Under the pieces are notes generated by a model that worked only from the letters and a program-made list of their open reading frames with translations, had not been told where the DNA came from and did not search any database. Below are positions 5,975 through 11,358 of a stretch of 11,358 nt of DNA, piece after piece. The position numbers were made by a program, and so were the translations under genes. Source of the DNA: Deinococcus sp. (GTDB lineage: Bacteria; Deinococcota; Deinococci; Deinococcales; Deinococcaceae); NCBI GenBank assembly GCA_030524065.1, contig JAUNHF010000031.1, positions 1 through 11,358 on the forward strand. The letters are read 5' to 3'. Within the stretch, counting starts at the first letter, position 1. Each line of letters starts with the position of its first letter.

Positions 5975-6820
5975 CTAGGCAGAGCTGGCGGGGCCGCCGT
6001 CATGCTCGTGGCGGTCAATGCGTGCCTCATCCACCTCGTACAGCACGCGTGAATCGTTGAAGGTCACCAGCCGCTTGCCCAGCCGGTTGCCGGTGCGGCG
6101 GTCGGTCTGCACCTGGTACAGCCGGTTGGTGCGGTAGACCTGAGCACCTCTGCGGTAAAAGCGGTGGTCCTCCTCGGTGATCCGGTAGGTGTACTGGGGC
6201 TCGCGGTTCACGCGCAGTTCGCCGTGCAGCGAAGTGTCGTCCAGCCACACGCTCAGCCGGAAAGTATCGGGGGTGTCATTCCTGAATTGCAGGTCCACGT
6301 AGTTGTAAAAGACGCTGGCCCCACTTCCGAACGGCAGCACCCGCCCCGAATCCGGAAACAGGTCCAGGCTGTGGTGGTGGTGTTCAGTCACGGTGAGCGG
6401 CGAGTGTAGGACCATCCAGTACAGCAAATTCGCCATCTGGCACAGGCCGCCGCCCTGGCCCTCTATGGGCCGCTCATCCGAAATCAGCATGCCGGTGCCA
6501 AAGCCCCGCCGGGCGCTGGGCCGGCCTATGTGCTTCCAGTAGCTGAACACCTGGCCTGGGGCGATGCTCAGCCCATCCAGTTCCTCGGCGGCGCGGCGCA
6601 GATTTTGCACCTTGAGTTCTTGCAGCCTGGGGTCCGCGTCTCCCAGGCGGCGGCGCAGCACGCTGTGGTGCTTATGTACCCGGAAGGGAAAGAGGGCGGC
6701 GGGGGCGCGGTGCAGGCGGTATTCTGGGCGGCACGTCTGCATGGCTTTCAGGGCAATGCGGCTTTCCACTACGGCGGGGGCCAGAGCGGGAAAGCGGCTG
6801 GTCAGGGCTCGGCGGGGCAT
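5975..6820 (-). CDS. VanW family protein
   Basis: A 281-residue protein with a complete VanW domain (about 85-185). Family marks in order are PGQVFSYWKHIGRP, GFGTGM, GQGGGLCQMANLLYW (C127), HHHHSLDLFPDSGR and PFGSGASVFYNY with YVDL. The C-terminal 90 residues are basic and polar. VanW was first seen in VanB-type vancomycin-resistance clusters, where its role is unclear. From memory, recent work in Clostridioides difficile attributes L,D-transpeptidase activity to VanW domains, with a conserved cysteine like C127 as nucleophile. Here no vanHAX-type genes are nearby, so resistance should not be inferred. There is no signal peptide or membrane segment near the N-terminus, which would put the protein in the cytoplasm unless it is exported another way. 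The start is favoured by a good promoter ending nine bases upstream; no Shine-Dalgarno sequence is seen. Confidence 0.9.
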   Translation of the reverse strand: MPRRALTSRFPALAPAVVESRIALKAMQTCRPEYRLHRAPAALFPFRVHKHHSVLRRRLGDADPRLQELKVQNLRRAAEELDGLSIAPGQVFSYWKHIGRPSARRGFGTGMLISDERPIEGQGGGLCQMANLLYWMVLHSPLTVTEHHHHSLDLFPDSGRVLPFGSGASVFYNYVDLQFRNDTPDTFRLSVWLDDTSLHGELRVNREPQYTYRITEEDHRFYRRGAQVYRTNRLYQVQTDRRTGNRLGKRLVTFNDSRVLYEVDEARIDRHEHDGGPASSA

Positions 6821-6829
6821 CAGGCCTTA

Positions 6830-6857
6830 AGCATAGGGGGTCAGTTCTGATGTTCAA
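6830..6857 (-). promoter_or_regulatory. Promoter of the vanW family gene
   Basis: On the minus strand TTGAAC (6857-6852) and TATGCT (6835-6830) are 16 bp apart, and the ATG follows nine bases later. This is the best -35/-10 pair in the window. The outer base of the -35 box touches the hairpin at the end of ribF. Confidence 0.65.
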
Positions 6858-6876
6858 GCCGGCCCAGCGGCCGGCT
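6857..6876. terminator. Perfect hairpin at the ribF stop codon
   Basis: An 8-bp perfect inverted repeat (6857-6864 with 6869-6876) encloses a 4-nt loop. It is entirely G/C apart from the outermost A:T pair. It begins inside the ribF stop codon on the minus strand and is followed by TTGAAC rather than a T-run. It may slow or end ribF transcription, or stabilise the ribF RNA end, but it is not a classical intrinsic terminator. Confidence 0.5.
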
Positions 6877-7765
6877 AGGCCAGGGCCACCCGCGCCTTCT
6901 CGGCGTCCTGCGCCAGCTGGGCTCTCAGCTCGTCCAGGCCGCTGAACCGCTGTTCGCCGCGCAGCCGGGCGGTGAACAGCACCTGCAATTCCTGCCCGTA
7001 CAGGTCGCCGCCAAAGTCAAACAGGTTCACCTCAAAGCGCCGCTCCTCGCCGCCCACCGTGGGCCGGGTGCCGATGTTCGCCATGCCGCCCCAGGCCCGC
7101 CCCCGGTCATCCGTGACACGTACTGCAAACACGCCGCGTGGCAGCGCCTTGCCCTCTGGCACGCGGATGTTGGCCGTGGGGTAGCCGATGGTGCGGCCCA
7201 GTTGGTCGCCCTGCACCACCACGCCCTGCGCCGCGTAAGGCCGGCCCAGCAGCCGCGCCGCGCCCGCCACGTCGCCTTCCCGCAGGTATTCGCGCACGCG
7301 GGTGCTTTTGATGTCCTCGCCGCTCACCCCGTGGATCGGCACCACCATCACGTCACGGGTCAGCCCGCGCAGGTCGTTTACGCCGCCCGCCCGCGCCTTG
7401 CCAAAATAAAAGTCCTCGCCCACCACCACGGCGCGGGGCCGCAGCAGGCGCAGGTCGTCCAGAAAGGCCGCTTTGTCGCGGGCCGCGAATTCGGGTGTGA
7501 ACGGCACCGCCACCGTCTCATCAATGCCGTACAGGGTCAGCAGTTCCAGCTTTTCGGGCAGGGTAGAGAGGTACTCCACGCCCCTCATCAGCACCTTGGT
7601 GGGGGGGTCAAAGGTGTACACCACGCTGGGCACCCGGTACTCGCGGGCTTTGGCTTTGAGCTGGGCCAGCAGCGCCTGGTGCCCCAGGTGTACCCCGTCA
7701 AAGGACCCGATGGCGACCACCGTGTCGGTGTCGGGGCGCTGGTCGGGAGCCACGTAGGTTTTCAT
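6875..7765 (-). CDS. ribF: Bifunctional riboflavin kinase/FAD synthetase
   Basis: Phosphorylates riboflavin to FMN and adenylylates FMN to FAD, in the cytoplasm. The 296-residue protein is of usual family length. The N-terminal FMN adenylyltransferase domain (about 15-165) has the nucleotidyltransferase signature GSFDGVHLGHQ (H26, H29), VVGEDFYFG near 114-122 and the KSTRVR motif near 143-148. The C-terminal riboflavin kinase domain (about 166-290) has GRTIGYPTANI (180-190), NIGTRPTVGG and FEVNLFDF, with E235 as the expected catalytic glutamate. The start at 7765 overlaps the stop of the upstream Nudix gene (ATGA), which points to one operon with translational coupling. In-frame sequence farther upstream is only the shadow of the Nudix gene. 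All expected motifs are intact. Confidence 0.95.
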   Translation of the reverse strand: MKTYVAPDQRPDTDTVVAIGSFDGVHLGHQALLAQLKAKAREYRVPSVVYTFDPPTKVLMRGVEYLSTLPEKLELLTLYGIDETVAVPFTPEFAARDKAAFLDDLRLLRPRAVVVGEDFYFGKARAGGVNDLRGLTRDVMVVPIHGVSGEDIKSTRVREYLREGDVAGAARLLGRPYAAQGVVVQGDQLGRTIGYPTANIRVPEGKALPRGVFAVRVTDDRGRAWGGMANIGTRPTVGGEERRFEVNLFDFGGDLYGQELQVLFTARLRGEQRFSGLDELRAQLAQDAEKARVALA

Positions 7766-8292
7766 GGCTGGCCTTTCCCTGCGCCTGCCAGCGCCCGCAG
7801 CGCAAATAGGGCCGCTGTGACGGTGGTGGCCGCGCCGGTCACGTGCCCGTCTCGCAGCTCGTCCAGGACTTCGGCGGGGCGGCGCCACACCACCTCAATG
7901 TCCTCGTCTTCGTCCATCGGCAGGCGCGACTCGCGCAGGTTCTCGGCGCGGAACAGGTACAGCAGCTCGTCGCTAAAGCCGGGGCTGGCGTAAAAGCGGC
8001 TCAGCAGCGTCACGTCGGCGTCAAAGCCGGCTTCCTCCTGCAACTCGCGCCGGGCGGCCTGCTCCGGTTCTTCGCCGGGGTCAATCAGGCCAGCGGGCAC
8101 TTCCAGCGTGAGGGCGTCCACCGCAGGCCGCTGCTGGCGCACGCACAGCATTTCGCCCTGCCCATTAAGCACCAGCAGGGCCACCGCGTCGGCGTGACGC
8201 ACCACTTCCCAGCGGCCCTCCAGTTTCTCAACGCGAATAATGTGGCCGTCATAGATGGTCTTGGCTGCGCCGGGGGCTGCGGGGTCGCTCAT
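7762..8292 (-). CDS. Nudix hydrolase, ADP-ribose pyrophosphatase-like
   Basis: A 176-residue Nudix enzyme. The full Nudix box is at 68-90: G68, five residues, E74, seven residues, then R82-E83-L-Q-E86-E87-A-G89-F. The upstream EVPAGLI and the downstream YASPGFSDELLYLF, with P104 about 14 residues after the box, fit the ADP-ribose pyrophosphatase (NudF-like) subgroup. The likely reaction is ADP-ribose to AMP and ribose 5-phosphate; a nucleoside diphosphate sugar or FAD is also possible. Deinococci carry many Nudix genes, so the exact substrate cannot be told from sequence. No Shine-Dalgarno sequence is visible at 8292. The much longer open frame upstream is antisense to the dGTPase and has no protein character. 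The gene overlaps ribF by ATGA and diverges from the dGTPase gene. The 102-bp gap 8293-8394 must hold both promoters; none is clear. Confidence 0.92.
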   Translation of the reverse strand: MSDPAAPGAAKTIYDGHIIRVEKLEGRWEVVRHADAVALLVLNGQGEMLCVRQQRPAVDALTLEVPAGLIDPGEEPEQAARRELQEEAGFDADVTLLSRFYASPGFSDELLYLFRAENLRESRLPMDEDEDIEVVWRRPAEVLDELRDGHVTGAATTVTAALFALRALAGAGKGQP

Positions 8293-8394
8293 GGGGTCTA
8301 TTGTGCCAGACCCGGTCACGCCGGTCTGTCGCGCCCGCCCTTTGGGGATTCGCGGCGTTCTGGGTGGTTGGGGGCGTCTGCCATACTTGGACCC

Positions 8395-9552
8395 ATGCTC
8401 ACCCGCGCCGATCTGGAAGCCCGTGAAGCGGCGACGCTCGCTCCCTACGCTGCCCGCAGCGCCGAGTCTGGTGGGCGCGAATATCCCGAAGCCGAAAGCG
8501 AATCGCGCACTGCCTTTCAAAAGGACCGGGACCGGGTGCTGCACACCGGGGCCTTCCGGCGGCTGGAACACAAAACCCAGGTGTTTCTCAATGTGCGCGG
8601 CGACCACTACCGCACCCGGCTGACCCACACGCTGGAAGTGCAGCAGGTGGCCCGCTCGGCGGCGCTGCGGCTGGGCCTGAACGAAACCCTGGCCGAAGCT
8701 CAGGCGCTGGCGCACGACCTGGGCCACCCGCCCTACGGCCACGCGGGCGAGCGGCTGCTGGATGAGCTGGTGAGGCAGCGCGGTGAAAGCAGCGGCTTTG
8801 ACCACAATGTCCAGGCGCGCCGCATCGTGACGCAGCTGGAAGACCGCTACCCGGATTTTCCGGGCCTGAACTTGACCCGCACCGTGCTGGACGGTCTGAA
8901 CAAACACGGGCGTGGGGGGCGCTTGGAAGAGGGCGGCGCCGGGCAGCCCACCCTGGAAGCGCAGCTGGTAGACGTGGCCGATGCGCTGGCCTACACCGCC
9001 CACGACCTGGAAGACGGCCTGCGCTCCAGCCTGCTGCAAGAGGGCGAACTGCTGGAGCTGAGGCTGTGGCGGGAAATGCTGGCCCGCACCGGCCTGGGGG
9101 GCGCGGGCCTGGGCAAGCGGGAGCGCCGCACGCTGCACCGCGAACTGCTGGGCTTTCTGATCGGTGACCTGACCAGGGCCAGTGCTGGGGCCATTGCGGC
9201 CAGCGGCGTGGGCAGCGTGGCCGAGGTGCGTGCCCAGAGCGCTTATCTGATCGGCCACAGTCCCGCCGTGGCTGACCTGCTGGGCGAGACGCGGCAGTTT
9301 CTGTTTGCCCGGCTGTACCGCCACTGGCGCGTAGAGGTGCAGGTGGCCCAGGCCGAGCAGATTCTGACCACACTCTTTGCGGCGTACCTGGCCCGGCCTT
9401 CTATGCTGCCGCCAGCGTACGCCGCCCGGCTGGACGCAGCGGGTGAGGTGCGTACCGTATGTGACTTTATCGCCGGCATGACTGACCGCTACGCGCTGGA
9501 CATGTACGAGGAACTGACCCGTCCGGGGCTCAGCATGAGGTGGGCGCGGTAA
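8395..9552 (+). CDS. dGTPase-family HD-domain deoxynucleotide triphosphohydrolase
   Basis: Hydrolyses dGTP (or other dNTPs) to the deoxynucleoside and triphosphate, controlling dNTP pools in the cytoplasm. The protein has 385 residues, the length of the shorter family type. The N-terminal FQKDRDRVLHTGAFRRLEHKTQVF (near 41-64) is the family's typical nucleotide-binding segment. The HD metal site is complete: H78 in RLTHTLEV, H107-D108 in ALAHDLGHPPYGHAGE and the final aspartate in VDVADALAY (D196, or D193). GFDHNVQARRI and LNLTRTVLDGL follow the usual order. There is no Shine-Dalgarno sequence before the ATG. The same frame stays open upstream into the Nudix gene, but that part is antisense sequence. 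Its divergent partner is the Nudix hydrolase. The paralogous gene type is common in Deinococcus-Thermus. Confidence 0.93.
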   Translation: MLTRADLEAREAATLAPYAARSAESGGREYPEAESESRTAFQKDRDRVLHTGAFRRLEHKTQVFLNVRGDHYRTRLTHTLEVQQVARSAALRLGLNETLAEAQALAHDLGHPPYGHAGERLLDELVRQRGESSGFDHNVQARRIVTQLEDRYPDFPGLNLTRTVLDGLNKHGRGGRLEEGGAGQPTLEAQLVDVADALAYTAHDLEDGLRSSLLQEGELLELRLWREMLARTGLGGAGLGKRERRTLHRELLGFLIGDLTRASAGAIAASGVGSVAEVRAQSAYLIGHSPAVADLLGETRQFLFARLYRHWRVEVQVAQAEQILTTLFAAYLARPSMLPPAYAARLDAAGEVRTVCDFIAGMTDRYALDMYEELTRPGLSMRWAR

Positions 9553-9575
9553 TCGGCTAAGGGCGCCGGACCATC

Positions 9576-9596
9576 AAAAAACCCCCGCGCAGGCGG
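9576..9596 (-). terminator. Terminator of the potassium channel gene
   Basis: On the minus strand CCGC, a 4-nt loop and GCGG are followed by GG and six T (9581-9576), beginning just after the channel stop codon. The stem is short (4 bp), but the T-run is clear and the place is right, between two convergent stop codons. Confidence 0.55.
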
Positions 9597-9597
9597 C

Positions 9598-10443
9598 TTA
9601 CCCTGGCAGATTCTCCCCACACCGCTTGCAGTAATGCGCGTCCGCATCGTGTTTGCTCAGGCCACACTGCGGGCAGTGCCGGCCCTGGCGGGCTGCTTTG
9701 GCTTCTTGTAGGCCCACGGTCACGATCCCGGTGGGCACAGCGATGATGGCGTAACCGAGCAGCATGGCCAGGCTGGCCAGGAATTTGCCCATTCCGGTTT
9801 TGGGTGAGATGTCGCCGTAGCCCACCGTGGTCACGGTGACCACCGCCCAGTAAATAGAGGTGGGAATGGACGTAAATCCGTTCTCCGGCCCTTCGATGAG
9901 GTACAGCAGCGTGCCAAAGACGATCACCAGCGACAGCACCGAAATAAAGAACACGGTGATGCGCTCGCGGCTGGCGGTCAGCGCCTCGCCCAGCAGGGCT
10001 GCTTGGTCGGTGTAACGGGCCAGCTTGAACACCCGGAACACGCGCAGCAGCCGCAGCGCCCGCACCACCAGCAGGTACTGGCTGCCCGGAAACAGCAGAC
10101 TGAGATATGAGGGCAAGATGGTCAGCAGGTCCACGACGCCGTAAAAGCTGCCCGCATACCGCAGGGGTCGCCGCGCTCCCAGCAGCCGGCCGATGTAGTC
10201 CAGCGTGAAAATCACCGTAAAGCCCCACTCGGCCCAGCGCAGGAGGCGCTTCCACTCGGGGCTAAGGCTGCTGACACTTTCGGCCATTACGGCCAGGACC
10301 GAAGCCACGATCAGGAAGATCAGTGCTTTGTCGTACAGCCGGGCGGCGGGGCTGCTCAGCCCAAAGATGATGTCGCCCAGGGCCCGCCGCCAGGGAGCGC
10401 GGTGGTCGGCGTAGGGCTTGGGCATCGGGTCGGGGCCAGCCAT
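9598..10443 (-). CDS. Voltage-gated-type K+ channel with C-terminal zinc ribbon
   Basis: A 281-residue inner-membrane channel with six predicted helices: S1 about 40-56, S2 72-88, S3 101-118, S4 123-141, S5 162-182 and S6 219-245. S4 has a positive residue at every third place (R128, R131, R134, R137, K140), as in voltage sensors. The pore loop carries the K+ filter TTVGYGD (205-211), and S6 has the PTGI hinge seen in Kv-type channels. A short cytoplasmic tail bears a zinc-ribbon pattern, C257-x2-C260 and C272-x2-C275. That could bind zinc and act in assembly or in gating by metal or redox state. The start could also be the ATG at 10425. No Shine-Dalgarno sequence is seen; TAAACT lies nine bases upstream as a possible -10. 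It is divergent from the unknown gene at 10528 across an 84-bp gap and has no visible operon partner. Confidence 0.9.
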   Translation of the reverse strand: MAGPDPMPKPYADHRAPWRRALGDIIFGLSSPAARLYDKALIFLIVASVLAVMAESVSSLSPEWKRLLRWAEWGFTVIFTLDYIGRLLGARRPLRYAGSFYGVVDLLTILPSYLSLLFPGSQYLLVVRALRLLRVFRVFKLARYTDQAALLGEALTASRERITVFFISVLSLVIVFGTLLYLIEGPENGFTSIPTSIYWAVVTVTTVGYGDISPKTGMGKFLASLAMLLGYAIIAVPTGIVTVGLQEAKAARQGRHCPQCGLSKHDADAHYCKRCGENLPG

Positions 10444-10527
10444 GGAGCATTCAGTTTAGGGCAGTTGTGCGAGGGCGGCGACGGCTCAAGATGACGCAAA
10501 GGTGAATTAGGTACCATTATTGAGAGC

Positions 10528-11160
10528 ATGACCCAGCTCCAGACCGACATTGCGGCTTTTCTCGGTCACCGGCAACCCGAAGACCGCGAAGCTTCGTTTG
10601 ACTACTGTTACAACTATTTTCAGTCCTTTCGCGAAAGCCAGCAGTTGAGCCAGTTGTGCGAGCCAGAACATCTGCCACAGGCGTGTTTGCACCTTGGCTT
10701 TTACCTGGCGAGCTGGGGTATGTTCCGTGGCAAAGCCTTTTTACTGGGCCGTAGCGCCCGCCACTACATCCCGCTGATTGAGGTTATCGCTGCTACGCCT
10801 GAAGAAGTCTGGGCCATAGATATAGACGAATACAGCGCCGAAAATGTAGCCCGCCTATTGAGCTATGAACGCCAGATTGCGGCGGCGCTGACACAGGGGA
10901 TAGAGGCGCAGGCGTCGGTGACGCTGACCACCAAAGTCATGCTGGGCGTGTTTGGCAATGTACCCGCGCTGGATACCTTTGTGTTTAACGGATTAGCCGC
11001 AGAAACGGGGGTCAAGGCTTGGCAGCTTGATGCAAAAGCGTTGGCGGCACTGTCGCAGTATTACGCTGCACACCGCCACATTTTTGATGCCCAATCCATC
11101 CACACGCTGGATTTTTTACGCCGTTTAGGGCCTAGCAAGATTGTGGGCGAGTACGGCTAA
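10528..11160 (+). CDS. Protein of unknown function, 3' end apparently replaced by an IS
   Basis: A 210-residue soluble protein that I cannot assign to a named family. It has no signal peptide or membrane helix. Conspicuous segments are FDYCYNYFQSFRE, CLHLGFYLASWGMFRGKAFLL (near 54-75), WAIDIDEYSAENVARLL, LTTKVMLGVFGNVPALDTF and QSIHTLDFL near the end. Their blocky character resembles a conserved family rather than random coding. Four lines counted by hand give about 56% GC, against roughly three quarters in two lines counted in the dGTPase gene, which suggests transfer. The last codons (from about 11119) are antisense to a transposase gene ending at 11125, so the native C-terminus, probably some tens of residues, has been lost and an unrelated tail added. 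A possible promoter is ATGACG (10491-10496) with CATTAT (10515-10520), 18 bp apart. The product may be non-functional. Confidence 0.75.
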   Translation: MTQLQTDIAAFLGHRQPEDREASFDYCYNYFQSFRESQQLSQLCEPEHLPQACLHLGFYLASWGMFRGKAFLLGRSARHYIPLIEVIAATPEEVWAIDIDEYSAENVARLLSYERQIAAALTQGIEAQASVTLTTKVMLGVFGNVPALDTFVFNGLAAETGVKAWQLDAKALAALSQYYAAHRHIFDAQSIHTLDFLRRLGPSKIVGEYG

Positions 11161-11358
11161 GACGACGCGGAGCTTAAGTGAACCCAGGGTTTTGGTTTGG
11201 GCAGAGCGGATTTGAGCTTCCACAAGCGCAGAGAAGACTGTTTCAATACGTTTGCGGATTTTGGGATGGCGAGATTCTCGCCATCCCGTGTCATATCTGG
11301 TGTTCCTCAGTAGGTGACAACTTCGTCTAAAGGCGCTCCTGGCGGGTAAAAAGGCTGG
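11119..11358 (-). mobile_element. Transposase-side end of an insertion sequence, cut by the window edge
   Basis: A transposase gene reads inward from the window edge and ends inside the unknown gene's 3' end. The IS boundary should lie near 11110-11130, because the unknown protein's family-like sequence stops at HTLDFL (codon for L ends about 11118). A terminal repeat may start near GGGCCTAGCAAG (11128-11139), but the other end is outside the window, so neither repeats nor target duplication can be confirmed. Confidence 0.65.
11125..11358 (-). pseudogene. DDE-type transposase, C-terminal fragment, probably frameshifted
   Basis: The open minus-strand frame gives 77 residues to the TAA at 11125. 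Its last 50 or so are typical of the C-terminal helix region of IS982/IS4/IS5-like DDE transposases: HPKIRKRIETVFSALV, with E in RIETVF as the likely third catalytic acid, then KTLGSLKLRVVLAVLAHNLARP. The first part of this frame (about 11310-11358) looks unlike a protein. The frame shifted by one base reads QPFYPPGAPLDEVVT there, which is far more protein-like, and then meets a stop at 11309-11311. This suggests a one-base deletion near 11310, or a sequencing error. The family assignment within DDE elements is tentative. The 3' end overlaps the unknown gene's last codons on the opposite strand. Confidence 0.65.

Noticed and set aside
5964..5992. Short GC-rich inverted repeats between the convergent lipoprotein and vanW stops
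   Set aside because: Stems are only 4 bp, interrupted, and without a T-run; too weak to call a terminator.
7766..7888. Upstream in-frame start for ribF at 7888
   Set aside because: The added 41 residues are Arg/Pro-rich shadow of the Nudix gene, and the ATGA overlap start at 7765 gives the normal protein.
7843..8394. N-terminal extension of the dGTPase frame, giving 569 residues
   Set aside because: It is antisense to the Nudix gene; the known family segment begins soon after the ATG at 8395.
8293..9324. N-terminal extension of the Nudix frame, giving a 520-residue protein
   Set aside because: The extra part is antisense to the dGTPase and Gln/Ala/Val-rich without domains. The Nudix protein is complete from the ATG at 8292.
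1..11358. tRNA, rRNA, CRISPR arrays and riboswitches
   Set aside because: No cloverleaf, ribosomal RNA segment, regularly spaced repeat-spacer array or known riboswitch core was recognised. In particular, no FMN element was seen near ribF, which is the second gene of its operon.

Overview
The window looks like a stretch of Deinococcus chromosome, or that of a close relative. The DNA is very GC-rich. Several genes have no Shine-Dalgarno sequence but carry a TANNNT -10-like hexamer just before the ATG. The gene mix fits too: an MglA-type GTPase, secreted Cu/Zn superoxide dismutases, a PQQ sugar dehydrogenase, futalosine-pathway menaquinone synthesis, a VanW protein, a Nudix hydrolase and a dGTPase. 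The assignment rests on gene content and style; no ribosomal RNA or other marker is present.

Left part (1-4132). The 3' end of an mglA-like gene (+) meets a secreted SodC gene (-) across a perfect 17-bp hairpin terminator. Upstream of sodC are about 290 bp with a triple 11-bp direct repeat and the strong terminator of the next operon. That operon (-) has two genes, a secreted PQQ-type sugar dehydrogenase and a 473-residue secreted protein. The second protein joins a complete Cu/Zn-SOD domain to an SMP-30/gluconolactonase beta-propeller. Stop and start codons abut (TAAATG), so the two are very probably translated together. This is the most unusual part of the window. A plausible reading is an extracytoplasmic sugar-oxidation module: the dehydrogenase makes a lactone, the propeller hydrolyses it, and the SOD domain removes superoxide formed nearby.

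Middle part (4264-8292). mqnD (-, menaquinone synthesis) and a CAP/SCP-domain lipoprotein (+) are transcribed divergently. The lipoprotein converges on a VanW-domain gene (-) whose promoter overlaps a hairpin at the end of ribF. ribF (-, FMN/FAD synthesis) overlaps the upstream Nudix hydrolase gene by ATGA, so these two form an operon.

Right part (8395-11358). A dGTPase (+) diverges from the Nudix gene; together they make a nucleotide-housekeeping pair. It converges on a voltage-gated-type K+ channel (-) that carries a cytoplasmic C-terminal zinc ribbon. Beyond it lies a clearly less GC-rich unknown gene (+). Its 3' end appears to have been replaced by an insertion sequence: its last codons are antisense to the 3' end of a DDE transposase gene that runs off the window. 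That transposase also appears frameshifted. This end is the start of an accessory or recently acquired segment.
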